A stretch of DNA of 64,000 nucleotides, from contig NZ_MSJP01000110.1 in NCBI RefSeq assembly GCF_014596525.1, forward strand, positions 115,804-179,803. The letters are read 5' to 3'. This document shows, in pieces, positions 7,380-17,552 of this stretch (positions are counted from its first letter, which is position 1; each line of letters starts with the position of its first letter). Both the position numbers and the translations under genes were made by a program. The notes below the pieces were generated by a model. It had not been told where the DNA came from. It made no database searches and saw nothing but the letters and a program-made list of their open reading frames with translations. This DNA is from Streptomyces sp. CBMA291. Lineage in GTDB: Bacteria; Actinomycetota; Actinomycetes; Streptomycetales; Streptomycetaceae.

Positions 7380-8630
7380 ATGACGCAGAGCAGCGAGATA
7401 CGTGCCGCGGGCCCCTTCCCGAGCCGCTTCCGCGAAGCCGAGCGGCGCGGCCGCAGGATCGCCCGTCCGATCTTCCTCTTCACCGACATCGGCAAGGAGG
7501 TCGACGACACCCTCATGGAACGGCTGGGGGCGAGTCTCCTCCAGCGTGACGAACTCGGCGCGGCCCTCGCCGAGGCGATGAGCCTGCCCGTAGGGGACCC
7601 CGCCCGGGTCACCCACGCCGAGATCGGCAGGGCCCTGCACGCCGCCCCCGACCTCTCCCCCCAACTTCCGCCCAGGTTAAGGGCGTTACTCGACCATGCG
7701 ACCAACGTCCCCGACTGGGTCGACTGGGACCGGATCGAACGCGGCGCCGCGGTGTTCCGCTCCCTGGGCCGCAACAGCGGCGACGTCCTCGGCCTCCTCT
7801 CCCTCGTCGGCGGCTACCGCTTCGGCGGACCGGCCGACCTGCTGGTCCGCACCGGAGGCATGGGCGGGGCGCGGACCCTGCGTCGCCTCGCCGAGACGAC
7901 CAAGTGGTCGCACGCCGTCACCCGTCCCGGCGGTCTGCGGCCGGGCGCCGAGGGCTGGCGGCTCACCGTCCACGTACGGATCATGCACGCCCTGGTGAAC
8001 ACCCGCTTCGCGCCCGGCTGGGACAGCGCCCGCTGGGGCCTCCCCGTCAACCAGGCCGACCAGGCGGCCACGCTCGGCCTCTTCGACGCGACCGTGATCG
8101 TCGGCTGTCTGGGACTCGGCGTCCGGCTGACCCGCCGGCAGCGGGACGACTTCATGCATCTGTGGCGGTACGTCGGTCAACTGATGGGCGTCGCCCCGGA
8201 GTGGCTCACCGACGACGAGGACGTCCGGCACCGCTGGAACTACCACATCCTGCTGTCCGCCCCCGGGCAGACCCAGGCCGGCCGGGACCTCGCCCGGCTG
8301 ACCATGGACGCCCAGGGCCGACTGAACCACGGCCACCCGAACCCCACCGTCGAACGCCTCCACCAACGCTACGAGTACGCACGCCAGATGAGCCTCCTCA
8401 CCGCCTTCCTGGGCCTCACCGGCATGCGCGACCTGGGCCTGCGCCCCCGCGTCCCCTGGGCCCTGGCCCTCTCCCTCACCGGCAACACCCTCCGCTACCG
8501 CCTCCTCGGCACCCTCCCCGGCGCCCGCGCCCGCCTCGAAGCCCAGGGCGCCCGCGCCCAGGACCGCCACCTGGCAGCCCTGTTCCCCGACGGCCCGGCG
8601 GGGGTGGCGGGGTTGCCGGAAGTGGGGTGA
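7380..8630 (+). CDS. Oxygenase MpaB/Lcp-like family protein (DUF2236)
   Basis: A 416-aa b-type haem protein family member. DUF2236 includes latex-clearing protein Lcp, which cleaves polyisoprene, and MpaB, which cleaves a farnesyl chain. Landmarks: RRLAETTKW (matching the Arg/Lys/Thr cluster of Lcp), VHVRIMHALV with the His that matches the proximal haem ligand, and WGLPVNQADQAATLGLFDAT. Unlike secreted Lcp proteins it has no Tat or Sec signal, so it should be cytosolic and its substrate is probably not polymeric rubber. ATG 7380 is chosen because upstream candidates would place the operator inside the coding region. Divergent from its likely TetR repressor. The 3' end is duplicated downstream of the stop (see 8599-8670). 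Confidence 0.82.
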   Translation: MTQSSEIRAAGPFPSRFREAERRGRRIARPIFLFTDIGKEVDDTLMERLGASLLQRDELGAALAEAMSLPVGDPARVTHAEIGRALHAAPDLSPQLPPRLRALLDHATNVPDWVDWDRIERGAAVFRSLGRNSGDVLGLLSLVGGYRFGGPADLLVRTGGMGGARTLRRLAETTKWSHAVTRPGGLRPGAEGWRLTVHVRIMHALVNTRFAPGWDSARWGLPVNQADQAATLGLFDATVIVGCLGLGVRLTRRQRDDFMHLWRYVGQLMGVAPEWLTDDEDVRHRWNYHILLSAPGQTQAGRDLARLTMDAQGRLNHGHPNPTVERLHQRYEYARQMSLLTAFLGLTGMRDLGLRPRVPWALALSLTGNTLRYRLLGTLPGARARLEAQGARAQDRHLAALFPDGPAGVAGLPEVG

Positions 8631-8670
8631 GGGAGCGGGGTGGCGCGGTTGCCGGAGGCGAGGTAGGGGG
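8599..8670 (+). repeat. 36-bp tandem duplication spanning a stop codon
   Basis: The last codons and TGA stop of the oxygenase gene (8599-8634) are repeated imperfectly at 8635-8670 (shared core GGTTGCCGGA at 8611 and 8647). The stop equivalent in the second copy is TAG. Confidence 0.75.
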
Positions 8671-8789
8671 GCGGGGCGCCGCGCCCCCGCGACCGCCGAG
8701 GGTTCCGTCCCCGTCCCCCACGGGTAGGAACCCGCCCCGGACCCGCCAGGGCCTCGTTCCGTCACTCCGTCGAGCGAAGGGTTCCCCGC

Positions 8790-10460
<1,671 letters not shown>

Positions 10461-10463
10461 CCA

Positions 10464-11528
10464 CTACGGGACCCGGGCGGTCCACTCCTCGGTGGCGAAC
10501 TTCGTCCGCACCAGCTCCTCGGCGCGGGCCAGTTCCTCCGCCGTGACGTCCCCGGTGGTCAGCCCGTAACGGTCGTGGAAGGAGGCGATCATGTTCTCGA
10601 TCACCTGCTCCCGGGCGAGTCCGGTCTGCCGACGCAGCGGGTCCACCCGCTTCTTGGCGCTCCTGGTGCCCTTGTCGGACATCTTCTCCCGGCCGATGCG
10701 CAGCACTTCCAGCATCTTGTCGGCGTCGATGTCGTACGACATGGTCACGTGGTGCAGGACCGCCCCGGGCCCGCCGTCCGTGCCGACCACCCGCTTCTGC
10801 GCCGCGCCCGCGATCTTCCCGGCCTCGGTCGCGATGTCGTTGAGCGGCTGGTACCACGCCTTGATCCCCATGTCGCCGAGCGCGCCCAGGACCCAGTCGT
10901 CCAGATAGGCGTAACTGTCGGCGAAGGACAGGCCCGAGACCAGGGACTCCGGTACGGAGAGGGAGTAGGTGATCGTGCTCATGGGCTCCACGAACATGGC
11001 CCCGCCGCCGGAGATGCGGCGCACCACGGTCATCCCGTGCCGGGCGGCCCCCTCGGGGTCCACCTCGTTGCGCAGCGACTGGAAGCTGCCGATGACCACG
11101 GCGGGGGAGGCCCACTCCCAGACCCGGAGAGTGGGCGCCCGCCGTCCGGCGGCCACCTCGGCGGTGAGGACCTCGTCGAGCGCCATGTGCAGGGCGGGGG
11201 CCTGAGGGCCCGCGTGCACCAGCTGCCAGTCGTAGTCGCTCCACTCGGTCGCGTGGGCCAGGGCCCGCCGGACGGCGATGCCGACGCCTTCCGCGGTCAG
11301 CCCGAACATGACGGTCGACTCGGGCAGGGCCGCCGTGATCCGGGCCGCGAGACCCGTCGCGTCCGTGGCGGAGGGGGCGCCTTCCAGAGCGCCGTTGATC
11401 GCGAGGATCGCCTCGTCGGGCTCCAGGAAGAAGTCCCCGGCGACCCGTACGTTCCGCAGGACGCCGTCCTCCACGTCCAGATCCACGACGACGAGCTTGC
11501 CGCCGGGCGCCTTGTACTCACCGTGCAC
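10464..11528 (-). CDS. Lipoate--protein ligase family protein, accessory domain first
   Basis: A 354-aa biotin/lipoate ligase-fold protein. The catalytic part has RRISGGGAMFVE (as in LplA RRxxGGGAVxHD), YSLSVPESL and NDIATEAGKIAGAAQKR, whose Lys matches the essential lipoate-binding Lys, then VLHHVTMSYDID. The first about 90 residues (GEYKAPGGKLVVVDLDVEDG...FFLEP) look like the LplA C-terminal accessory domain, so domain order is reversed relative to E. coli LplA. It may charge the lipoyl domains of 2-oxoacid dehydrogenases or GcvH. GTG 11528 is chosen where homology begins; the Shine-Dalgarno (GGAAGG) is weak, and a GTG further upstream is possible. lipA, lipB and other lipoate genes are not adjacent. 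Confidence 0.8.
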   Translation of the reverse strand: MHGEYKAPGGKLVVVDLDVEDGVLRNVRVAGDFFLEPDEAILAINGALEGAPSATDATGLAARITAALPESTVMFGLTAEGVGIAVRRALAHATEWSDYDWQLVHAGPQAPALHMALDEVLTAEVAAGRRAPTLRVWEWASPAVVIGSFQSLRNEVDPEGAARHGMTVVRRISGGGAMFVEPMSTITYSLSVPESLVSGLSFADSYAYLDDWVLGALGDMGIKAWYQPLNDIATEAGKIAGAAQKRVVGTDGGPGAVLHHVTMSYDIDADKMLEVLRIGREKMSDKGTRSAKKRVDPLRRQTGLAREQVIENMIASFHDRYGLTTGDVTAEELARAEELVRTKFATEEWTARVP

Positions 11529-11857
11529 CGTTTCGTTCCCTTCCGGCGTGTGGCCGGGATCCGGGACCTCGCGGCCCTCGGCCCCGGACAGACCTGCGCG
11601 TTCTCTGCATCGCACTCTAGTACTCCGGCGCAGGCCGACCCGGAGCCGAGAGGCCCGTCGACGCGGGCGGACGCGGGGAGGCCGTGGACGGTGACGTGGC
11701 CCGCGCCGGGAGGCCGTGGACCGTGACGCGGAACACCGGCCCGTACGGAACCGTCCCGCCGGTAAAGGGTGAACTCGTCCCAAAGGTACTGCCCGGGGAA
11801 ACGGAGGGTGACGAATGCAACGGTCCGGTTGTCAGACCTCCGTGCTTAGCTGGGGGC
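11529..11857. other. Divergent intergenic region with a direct repeat
   Basis: A 329-base gap upstream of both the lipoate ligase-like gene (-) and the IMPase-like gene (+), so it must hold both promoters. It contains a 21-bp direct repeat (11676-11696 and 11708-11728, one mismatch, period 32). TTGTCA (11829) and TTAGCT (11846) are too close together to be a normal promoter pair. No gene is supported. Confidence 0.55.
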
Positions 11858-12694
11858 ATGATCGATGAGTTCCCCGAGTACGTCCTGGACGTTCCCGTCG
11901 CCGAGGTCGAGGAGGCTGTCCGCGAGGCGGCCGCCGCCGAGATCATGCCGCGTTTCCGGCAGCTCGCCGCGGAGGAGATCGTCGAGAAGAACGGACCGCA
12001 CGACCTGGTCACCGTCGCCGACCGGGCCGCCGAGGCCCACCTCACCACCGCCCTGACCGCGCTGCTGCCCGGCTCCGTGGTCGTCGGCGAGGAAGCGGTA
12101 CACGCCGACCCCGCCGTCTACGAGGCGCTGCGCGGCGACGCCCCCGTGTGGATCGTCGACCCCGTCGACGGCACCCGGCAGTTCGTCCACGGCGACCCCG
12201 GATTCTGCACCCTCGTGGCCCTCGCCCGGCACGGCGAGCTGATCGCCTCCTGGACCTACGCCCCCGCCCTCGAAGAGTGCGCCGTCGCCGTCCGGGGCCG
12301 GGGCGCCACGCTCAACGGACAGCCGCTGCGCTCCGGTTCGCCCGCTCCCGGCGCCACCCTGGAAGTCGCCACCTCCCACCCCGACTACACCACCCCCGAA
12401 CAGAAGCGGGCCCTGCTCGGCCTGGTCGCCGAGGGAGTGAGCCCCCGCCCCTGCGGCTCGGCGGGACTGGAGTACCTGGCCGTGGCGCGCGGCGCGCTCG
12501 ACGCCACCGCCTTCTCCTGGGAGTACGCCTGGGACCACGCGGCCGGACTCCTCCTCGTCACCGAGGCGGGCGGCGCGCACACCACGGTCGCGGGCGAGCC
12601 GTTCCGCGTCACCGGGGGGAACGCCCTGCCGTTCACGGCCGCCCGGGACACGGCCACCGCCGAGCGGATACGAGCCCTCCTCGGGACGCTCTGA
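11858..12694 (+). CDS. Inositol monophosphatase family protein
   Basis: A 278-aa Mg-dependent sugar-phosphate phosphatase of the IMPase/histidinol-phosphatase fold. Metal-site motifs in order: VVGEEAVHAD (GEE), WIVDPVDGTRQFVHG (DPxDGTxxF) and WDHAAGLLLVTEAGG (WDxAAG). These hold all acidic metal ligands, so it should be active. Substrate could be inositol-1-phosphate, histidinol phosphate, PAP or another small phosphate. Start ATG 11858 follows a GGGGG run only one base upstream, a poor site, so initiation may be leaderless. The stop codon is the first part of a 28-bp tandem repeat that fills the gap before the next gene. Confidence 0.88.
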   Translation: MIDEFPEYVLDVPVAEVEEAVREAAAAEIMPRFRQLAAEEIVEKNGPHDLVTVADRAAEAHLTTALTALLPGSVVVGEEAVHADPAVYEALRGDAPVWIVDPVDGTRQFVHGDPGFCTLVALARHGELIASWTYAPALEECAVAVRGRGATLNGQPLRSGSPAPGATLEVATSHPDYTTPEQKRALLGLVAEGVSPRPCGSAGLEYLAVARGALDATAFSWEYAWDHAAGLLLVTEAGGAHTTVAGEPFRVTGGNALPFTAARDTATAERIRALLGTL

Positions 12695-12818
12695 GCCGGG
12701 TCGCTCCCGGTCGGGCCCCCGGACCGGGGCGCCCTGAGCCGGGCCTCCGGACCGGGGTGCCCTGAGCCGGGCCTCCGGACCGGGGTGCCCTGAGCCGGGC
12801 CTCCGGACCGGGGTGCCC
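12692..12818 (+). repeat. 28-bp tandem repeats beginning at a stop codon
   Basis: Three perfect units (12735-12762, 12763-12790, 12791-12818; TGAGCCGGGCCTCCGGACCG plus eight bases) follow a degenerate first copy that begins with the TGA of the IMPase-like gene (12692), and are followed by a decayed copy. There are no spacers, so this is not a CRISPR. Confidence 0.9.
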
Positions 12819-12914
12819 AGAGTCGGGGTGCTCCGGGCCGGGGCGCTCAGGGAAGGACGCGCCCACCGGCCTATCCTGGGAGCCATGGCCATCGGCTGAC
12901 GAAGGAGCCCGAAG

Positions 12915-14342
12915 GTGCCGAAGGTGACGTCCATGCTCGATGCCGTCGTCGTGGGAGCGGGGCCGAACGGGCTGACCGCCGCCGTCGAACTCGCCCGCCG
13001 AGGCCACTCCGTGGCCGTCTTCGAGGCGAAGTCCACCATCGGCGGCGGTGCCAGGACCGAGGAACTCACCCTCCCCGGCTTCCGGCACGACCCCTGCTCC
13101 GCCGTGCACCCGCTCGGCATCGGCTCACCCGTCTTCCGGACGATGCCGCTGGAGCGGTACGGACTCCACTGGCTCCACCCCGAACTGCCCATGGCCCACC
13201 CCTGGGACGACGGGACCGCCGCCGTCCTCTCCCGCTCCGTCGCCGAGACCGCCGCCTCCTTCGGGCCGCGCGACGCCGGCGCGTACCGCAGACTCGTCAC
13301 CCCCTACCTCGGCAAGTGGGACACCCTCGCCCGGGACTTCATGCAGCTGCCGCTCACGGCCCTGCCCCGCGACCCCGTCACCCTCGCCCGCTTCGGGCTC
13401 ACCGGGCTGCCGCCCGCCACCTGGCTGATGCGCCGCTTCCACGACGAGAAGGCCCGCGCCCTCTTCGCCGGTCTCGTCGGCCATGTCATCGCCCCGCTCG
13501 ACGGCTTCGCCACGGGCGCCGTCGGCCTGGTCTTCGCCCTCGCCGCCCACGCCGCCGGCTGGCCCCTGCCCCGGGGCGGCTCCCAGTCGATCTCCGACGC
13601 CCTCGCCGGATACCTCAAGGACCTCGGCGGCGCCGTGCACACCGACTTCGAGGTCAAACGGCTCGACGACCTGCCCCCGGCCCGCGCCTACGTCTTCGAC
13701 ACCTCGCCGAGGGCCCTCGCCAGGATCGCAGGGTTCGGCGGCCACTACGACCACTACCGCTACGGCGCCGCCGCCTTCAAGATCGATTACGCCCTGGACG
13801 GCCCCGTGCCGTGGACCTCGGCGGAAGCCCGCCGCGCCGGAACCGTCCAGATCGGCCCCACCGCCGGAGAGATCGGCACCGCCCTGCGCCAGGCATCCTC
13901 CGGCACCGCCCCCGACACCCCCTTCCTCATCACCGCGCAGCCCAGCCTCGTCGACCCCTCCCGCGCCCCCGAGGGCAAGCACGTCTTCTGGGCGTACGGG
14001 CATGTCCCCAACGGCTGGACCGGAGACCTCACCGAGGCCATCGAGCGCCAGATCGAGCGCTTCGCCCCCGGCTTCCGCGACCGCGTCCTCGCCCGCGCCA
14101 CCGCCGGACCGCCCCAGCTCGCCGCCCACAACGCCAACTACATCGGCGGCGACATCGCCTGCGGCGCCGCCCGGGGACTCCAGCTCCTGCTGCGCCCCAC
14201 CCTCTCCGTCCGCCCCTACGCCACCCCGCACCCGGCGGTCTTCCTCTGCTCCGCCGCCACTCCGCCAGGGCCCGGCGTACACGGCATGTCCGGGCACAAC
14301 GCGGCCAAGGCGGTCTGGCGCCGCCTGCGGAAAATAGACTGA
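12915..14342 (+). CDS. FAD-dependent oxidoreductase, phytoene desaturase-like
   Basis: A 475-aa flavoprotein of the phytoene desaturase/NAD(P)-binding amine oxidase-like group. The dinucleotide-binding motif is at the N-terminus (VVVGAGPNGLTAAVELARRG, Glu in FEAKSTIGG). The C-terminus has the second FAD contact, HGMSGHNAAKAVWRRL. The active form would oxidise or isomerise a hydrophobic substrate using FAD. GTG 12915 is preferred, with AAGGAG 8 bases upstream; ATG 12933 is an alternative. No crtB/crtE-type carotenoid gene is near, so a carotenoid role is not supported. Four bases separate it from the Sua5-like gene, so the two may be cotranscribed. Confidence 0.85.
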   Translation: MPKVTSMLDAVVVGAGPNGLTAAVELARRGHSVAVFEAKSTIGGGARTEELTLPGFRHDPCSAVHPLGIGSPVFRTMPLERYGLHWLHPELPMAHPWDDGTAAVLSRSVAETAASFGPRDAGAYRRLVTPYLGKWDTLARDFMQLPLTALPRDPVTLARFGLTGLPPATWLMRRFHDEKARALFAGLVGHVIAPLDGFATGAVGLVFALAAHAAGWPLPRGGSQSISDALAGYLKDLGGAVHTDFEVKRLDDLPPARAYVFDTSPRALARIAGFGGHYDHYRYGAAAFKIDYALDGPVPWTSAEARRAGTVQIGPTAGEIGTALRQASSGTAPDTPFLITAQPSLVDPSRAPEGKHVFWAYGHVPNGWTGDLTEAIERQIERFAPGFRDRVLARATAGPPQLAAHNANYIGGDIACGAARGLQLLLRPTLSVRPYATPHPAVFLCSAATPPGPGVHGMSGHNAAKAVWRRLRKID

Positions 14343-14346
14343 GGCC

Positions 14347-14967
14347 ATGGCCAAGTACTTCGACGTGCACCCCGAGAACCCCCAGCCGCGCACCATCGGC
14401 ACGGTGGCAGACAGCATCAGGAACGGAGCGCTCGTCGCGTACCCGACGGACTCCTGCTACGCGCTCGGCAGCCGCCTCGGCAGCCGGGACGGCATCAGCC
14501 GCATCCGCACCATCCGGCACCTCGACGACCGGCACCACTTCACGCTGATGTGCCAGAACTTCGCCCAGCTGGGCCAGCTCGTCCAGATCGACAACGACGT
14601 CTTCCGCGCGGTCAAGGCGGCCACCCCGGGCCCCTACACCTTCATCCTGCCCGCGACGAAGGAGGTGCCCCGCCAGCTCCTGCACCCCAAGAAGAAGACC
14701 GTCGGCGTCCGCATCCCCGACCATGTCGTCACGCAGGCACTCCTCGCCGAACTCGGCGAACCGCTGCTCTCCAGCACCCTGCTCCTGCCCGACGAGGCGG
14801 AACCGCTCACCCAGGGCTGGGAGATCAAGGAACGGCTCGACCATCAGGTGGACGCCGTACTCGACTCCGGCGATTGTGGAACCGAACCCACCACCGTCGT
14901 CGACTTCTCCAGTGGCGAGCCCGAGATTCTGCGCCGCGGGGCCGGAGACACCACGCGGTTCGAATAG
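14347..14967 (+). CDS. YciO/Sua5/TsaC-type (threonylcarbamoyl-AMP synthase-like) protein
   Basis: A 206-aa single-domain protein of the YrdC/YciO fold. It carries GALVAYPTDSCYALG, IRTIRHLDDRHHFTLMC, PGPYTFILPATKEVP and VGVRIPDH. TsaC/Sua5 enzymes make threonylcarbamoyl-AMP for the tRNA t6A modification. The shape KKKTVGVRIPDH and the length fit the YciO subgroup, which keeps the fold but whose role in t6A is less certain. Start ATG 14347 lies just after the FAD oxidoreductase stop. A bona fide TsaC may sit elsewhere in the genome; none is visible here. Confidence 0.88.
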   Translation: MAKYFDVHPENPQPRTIGTVADSIRNGALVAYPTDSCYALGSRLGSRDGISRIRTIRHLDDRHHFTLMCQNFAQLGQLVQIDNDVFRAVKAATPGPYTFILPATKEVPRQLLHPKKKTVGVRIPDHVVTQALLAELGEPLLSSTLLLPDEAEPLTQGWEIKERLDHQVDAVLDSGDCGTEPTTVVDFSSGEPEILRRGAGDTTRFE

Positions 14968-15058
14968 CAGGGAGCGCCGGTACGCCCGACCGCGTACCGC
15001 CAGGTGATCGTCTGCCGTCCGAGCGAGGCACGGCACGACAACGGGGGAGTTCCCTTTC

Positions 15059-15763
15059 ATGACCATGCGCCGCCCGCACGTACCCGCCCTGTCCGCCGTC
15101 GCACTGGCGTGCGGGCTTGCCTTGACGGGCTGCTCCGGCCCCACGACGACCGGTTCGGCGAGCGGCACCTCGACCGTCTCCGACACGCCTTCGGCCACGG
15201 CGCCCTCGGCCACCGGGTCGGCGACCACCGAGCCGTCCGCCGAGGCGCCGTCCGCCACCGCACCGTCCGCCGAGGCGCCGTCCGGCACCCCCACGGCGGG
15301 CGGCACCCCGTCCGGTGACCCCGGCCCCGACGCCGCCGTCAGCGGAGCCACCGGGCCCTGCCGCACCGCGGGGCTCGGCTTCGAGATCGCGCCCGGCAGC
15401 GGCGCCCAGTCGGTCGGCGAGGAAGGCGCGGTCATCGTCCGGCTCGTCAACAAGGGCAGCGCGCCCTGCACCCTCAAGGGTTATCCGGGCGTCGACCTCG
15501 TCGGCGCCACCACCTGGTCCCTGCCCCGCCAGACCTCCCAGAAGCCCGGACTCGTCACCCTCAAGCCCGGCGCCCGCACCACCTTCACCATCACCTACCA
15601 GTCGTACGGCGGCGAGGGCGCCGAACTCACCCCCGGGAGCCTCGTCGTCACCCCGCCGGGAGAGACCCACCCCACCAAGCTGACCTGGGACTTCTCCTCG
15701 GTTCTGCTCCAGGACGGAGCCACCCACCCCGGCTCGTACGTCGGCCCCGTCGGCGGGAACTGA
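15059..15763 (+). CDS. DUF4232 lipoprotein
   Basis: A 234-aa exported lipoprotein. The signal peptide (MTMRRPHVPALSAVALACGLALTGC in outline) ends in the lipobox LTGC, giving lipidated Cys 25. A Ser/Thr/Ala/Pro-rich linker of about 70 residues follows, then a DUF4232 beta-sandwich with two Cys (GPCRTAGLGF and APCTLKGYPG) that probably pair. DUF4232 lipoproteins are abundant in streptomycetes; their function is unknown. A GGGGGAG site 10 bases upstream supports ATG 15059; ATG 15065 is also possible. A 20-bp-period direct repeat (15789-15826) follows the gene. Confidence 0.88.
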   Translation: MTMRRPHVPALSAVALACGLALTGCSGPTTTGSASGTSTVSDTPSATAPSATGSATTEPSAEAPSATAPSAEAPSGTPTAGGTPSGDPGPDAAVSGATGPCRTAGLGFEIAPGSGAQSVGEEGAVIVRLVNKGSAPCTLKGYPGVDLVGATTWSLPRQTSQKPGLVTLKPGARTTFTITYQSYGGEGAELTPGSLVVTPPGETHPTKLTWDFSSVLLQDGATHPGSYVGPVGGN

Positions 15764-15788
15764 CCCGGCGGCCCCGAGGCCCCCTCGA

Positions 15789-15826
15789 TCACCCCGGCGT
15801 CCGCCCCGTCACCCCGGCGTCCGCCC
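15789..15826 (+). repeat. 18-bp direct repeat, period 20
   Basis: TCACCCCGGCGTCCGCCC occurs at 15789-15806 and again at 15809-15826 in the gap between the DUF4232 lipoprotein gene and the Ada/AlkA fusion gene. Confidence 0.8.
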
Positions 15827-15941
15827 TGGTGGTCCCCGGCCGTCCCCGGTCTCCGCCTCCGGTCGGCCCTCCGCCCCGGAGGCGGACGCCCATGTCGTTT
15901 TTCCGCCAGCCCCGGCGCCGCCCGTCGCCGATGCTTGACCC

Positions 15942-17546
15942 ATGCACACCGACACCGAGCGCTGCGTCCGGGCCGTCCAGTCCAAGGACGCCCGGTTCGA
16001 CGGCGTGTTCTTCACCGCCGTCCGGACCACCCGGATCTACTGCCGCCCCAGCTGCCCGGTCGTCCCGCCCAAGCCCGAGAACATGGAGTTCCACCCCAGC
16101 TCCGCCTCCTGCCAGCGGGCCGGATTCCGTGCCTGCAAGCGGTGCCGCCCCGACACCACCCCCGGCTCGCCCGAGTGGAACGTCCGCGCCGACGCCGTCG
16201 CCCGCGCCGTCCGGCTCATCCAGGACGGTGTGGTCGACCGGGAGGGCGTCCCCGGACTCGCCCGGCGGCTCGGCTGGTCCACCCGCCAGATCGAACGCCA
16301 GCTCCTCGCCGAACTGGGAGCGGGACCCCTCGCCCTGGCCCGCGCCCAGCGCGCCCAGACCGCCCGGACCCTCATCGAGACCACCGCCATGCCCCTGGGC
16401 GAGATCGCCTTCGCGGCCGGCTTCGCCTCGATCCGCACCTTCAACGACACCGTCCGCGAGGTCTTCGCCCTCACCCCCGGCGAACTCCGCGCCCGCGCGC
16501 CCCGCCCGACCGCGCCCACGGGAGCCCGTGGAACCACCACGGCCACCGGGGCCACCGGAACCACAGGCCCCTCCGGAACCACAGGCCCCTCCGGAACCAC
16601 AGGCCCCTCCGGAACCACAGGCCCCTCCGGGATCTCCCGGGCCGGTGTCCAAGGCGCGATCTCCCTCCGGCTGCCCTTCCGCGCCCCGCTCGAACCCTCC
16701 AACCTCTTCGGCCACCTCGCCGCGACCGCCGTCCCCGGCGTCGAGGAGTGGCGCGACGGCGCCTACCGCCGGACGCTGAGCCTCCCGTACGGGCACGGCA
16801 TCGTCGCCCTCGCCCCGCGCCCCGACCACATCGCCTGCCGCCTCTCCCTCACCGACCCCCGCGACCTCACCCACGCCGTCAGCCGCTGCCGCAGACTCCT
16901 CGACCTCGACGCCGACCCCGTGGCCGTCGACGAACGGCTGCGCGCCGATCCGCTGCTCGCCCCCGTCGTCGACACCGCGCCGGGGCGCCGGGTGCCCGGC
17001 ACCGTCGACCCCGCCGAGTTCGCCGTACGGGCCGTCCTCGGCCAGCAGGTCTCCACCGCCGCCGCCCGCACCCACGCCGCCCGGCTCGTCACCGCGTACG
17101 GAACCCCCGTCGACGACCCCGAGGGCGGCCTCACCCACCTCTTCCCCGGGCCCGAGGCCCTCGCCGCGCTCGACCCCGAGGCCCTCGCCCTGCCCCGCAG
17201 CCGCCGCACCACCCTGCTGACCCTGGTCAGGGCCCTCGCGGACGGCTCCCTCGGCCTCGGTCCCGCGGAGGACCGCGAGGAGACCCGGGCCCGGCTGCGC
17301 GCCCTGCCCGGCTTCGGTCCCTGGACCACCGAGATCATCGCCATGCGGGCCCTCGGCGACCCCGACGCCTTTCTCCCCGGGGACCTCGGCATCCGCCGCG
17401 CCGCCCAAGGCCTCGGCCTCCCCGACACCCCGGCCGCCCTCACCGCCCGCGCGGCCCACTGGCGCCCCTGGCGCGCCTACGCCGTCCAGTACCTGTGGGC
17501 GACCGACGACCATCCGATCAACCTCCTGCCCACCGAAGGAGCCTGA
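15942..17546 (+). CDS. Ada-sensor/AraC/AlkA fusion: methylation-responsive regulator and 3-methyladenine DNA glycosylase
   Basis: A 534-aa fusion. Residues 1-75 are the Ada methyl-phosphotriester domain with the zinc tetrad Cys34, Cys38, Cys65 and Cys68 (YCRPSC, CKRC); Cys34 matches the methyl-accepting Cys. Residues about 80-185 are an AraC helix-turn-helix. A linker of (GTTGPS)4 follows, then AlkA_N and a helix-hairpin-helix glycosylase: VLGQQVSTAAARTHA, LPGFGPWTTEIIAMRA and the catalytic Asp in FLPGDLG. One protein thus senses methyl phosphotriesters, could activate transcription, and excises alkylated bases. The Ogt methyltransferase lies 6 bases downstream, giving a compact adaptive-response operon in which Ada is split and fused to AlkA. 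Confidence 0.92.
   Translation: MHTDTERCVRAVQSKDARFDGVFFTAVRTTRIYCRPSCPVVPPKPENMEFHPSSASCQRAGFRACKRCRPDTTPGSPEWNVRADAVARAVRLIQDGVVDREGVPGLARRLGWSTRQIERQLLAELGAGPLALARAQRAQTARTLIETTAMPLGEIAFAAGFASIRTFNDTVREVFALTPGELRARAPRPTAPTGARGTTTATGATGTTGPSGTTGPSGTTGPSGTTGPSGISRAGVQGAISLRLPFRAPLEPSNLFGHLAATAVPGVEEWRDGAYRRTLSLPYGHGIVALAPRPDHIACRLSLTDPRDLTHAVSRCRRLLDLDADPVAVDERLRADPLLAPVVDTAPGRRVPGTVDPAEFAVRAVLGQQVSTAAARTHAARLVTAYGTPVDDPEGGLTHLFPGPEALAALDPEALALPRSRRTTLLTLVRALADGSLGLGPAEDREETRARLRALPGFGPWTTEIIAMRALGDPDAFLPGDLGIRRAAQGLGLPDTPAALTARAAHWRPWRAYAVQYLWATDDHPINLLPTEGA
16557..16628 (+). repeat. Four perfect 18-bp coding repeats (GTTGPS)
   Basis: Unit GGAACCACAGGCCCCTCC at 16557, 16575, 16593 and 16611 without a mismatch, in frame, in the linker between the AraC and AlkA parts. 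Perfect identity suggests recent expansion and copy-number variation between strains. Confidence 0.95.
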
Positions 17547-17552
17547 ACCGCC

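Noticed and set aside
12692..12818. CRISPR array
   Set aside because: Units are contiguous with no unique spacers, and no cas gene is in the window.
12915..14342. Carotenoid biosynthesis cluster
   Set aside because: The FAD oxidoreductase is phytoene-desaturase-like, but no prenyl synthase, phytoene synthase or cyclase gene is nearby.
16500..16640. Collagen-like structural region
   Set aside because: Only four GTTGPS units in a linker; the Gly-x-y period is too short for a collagen helix.
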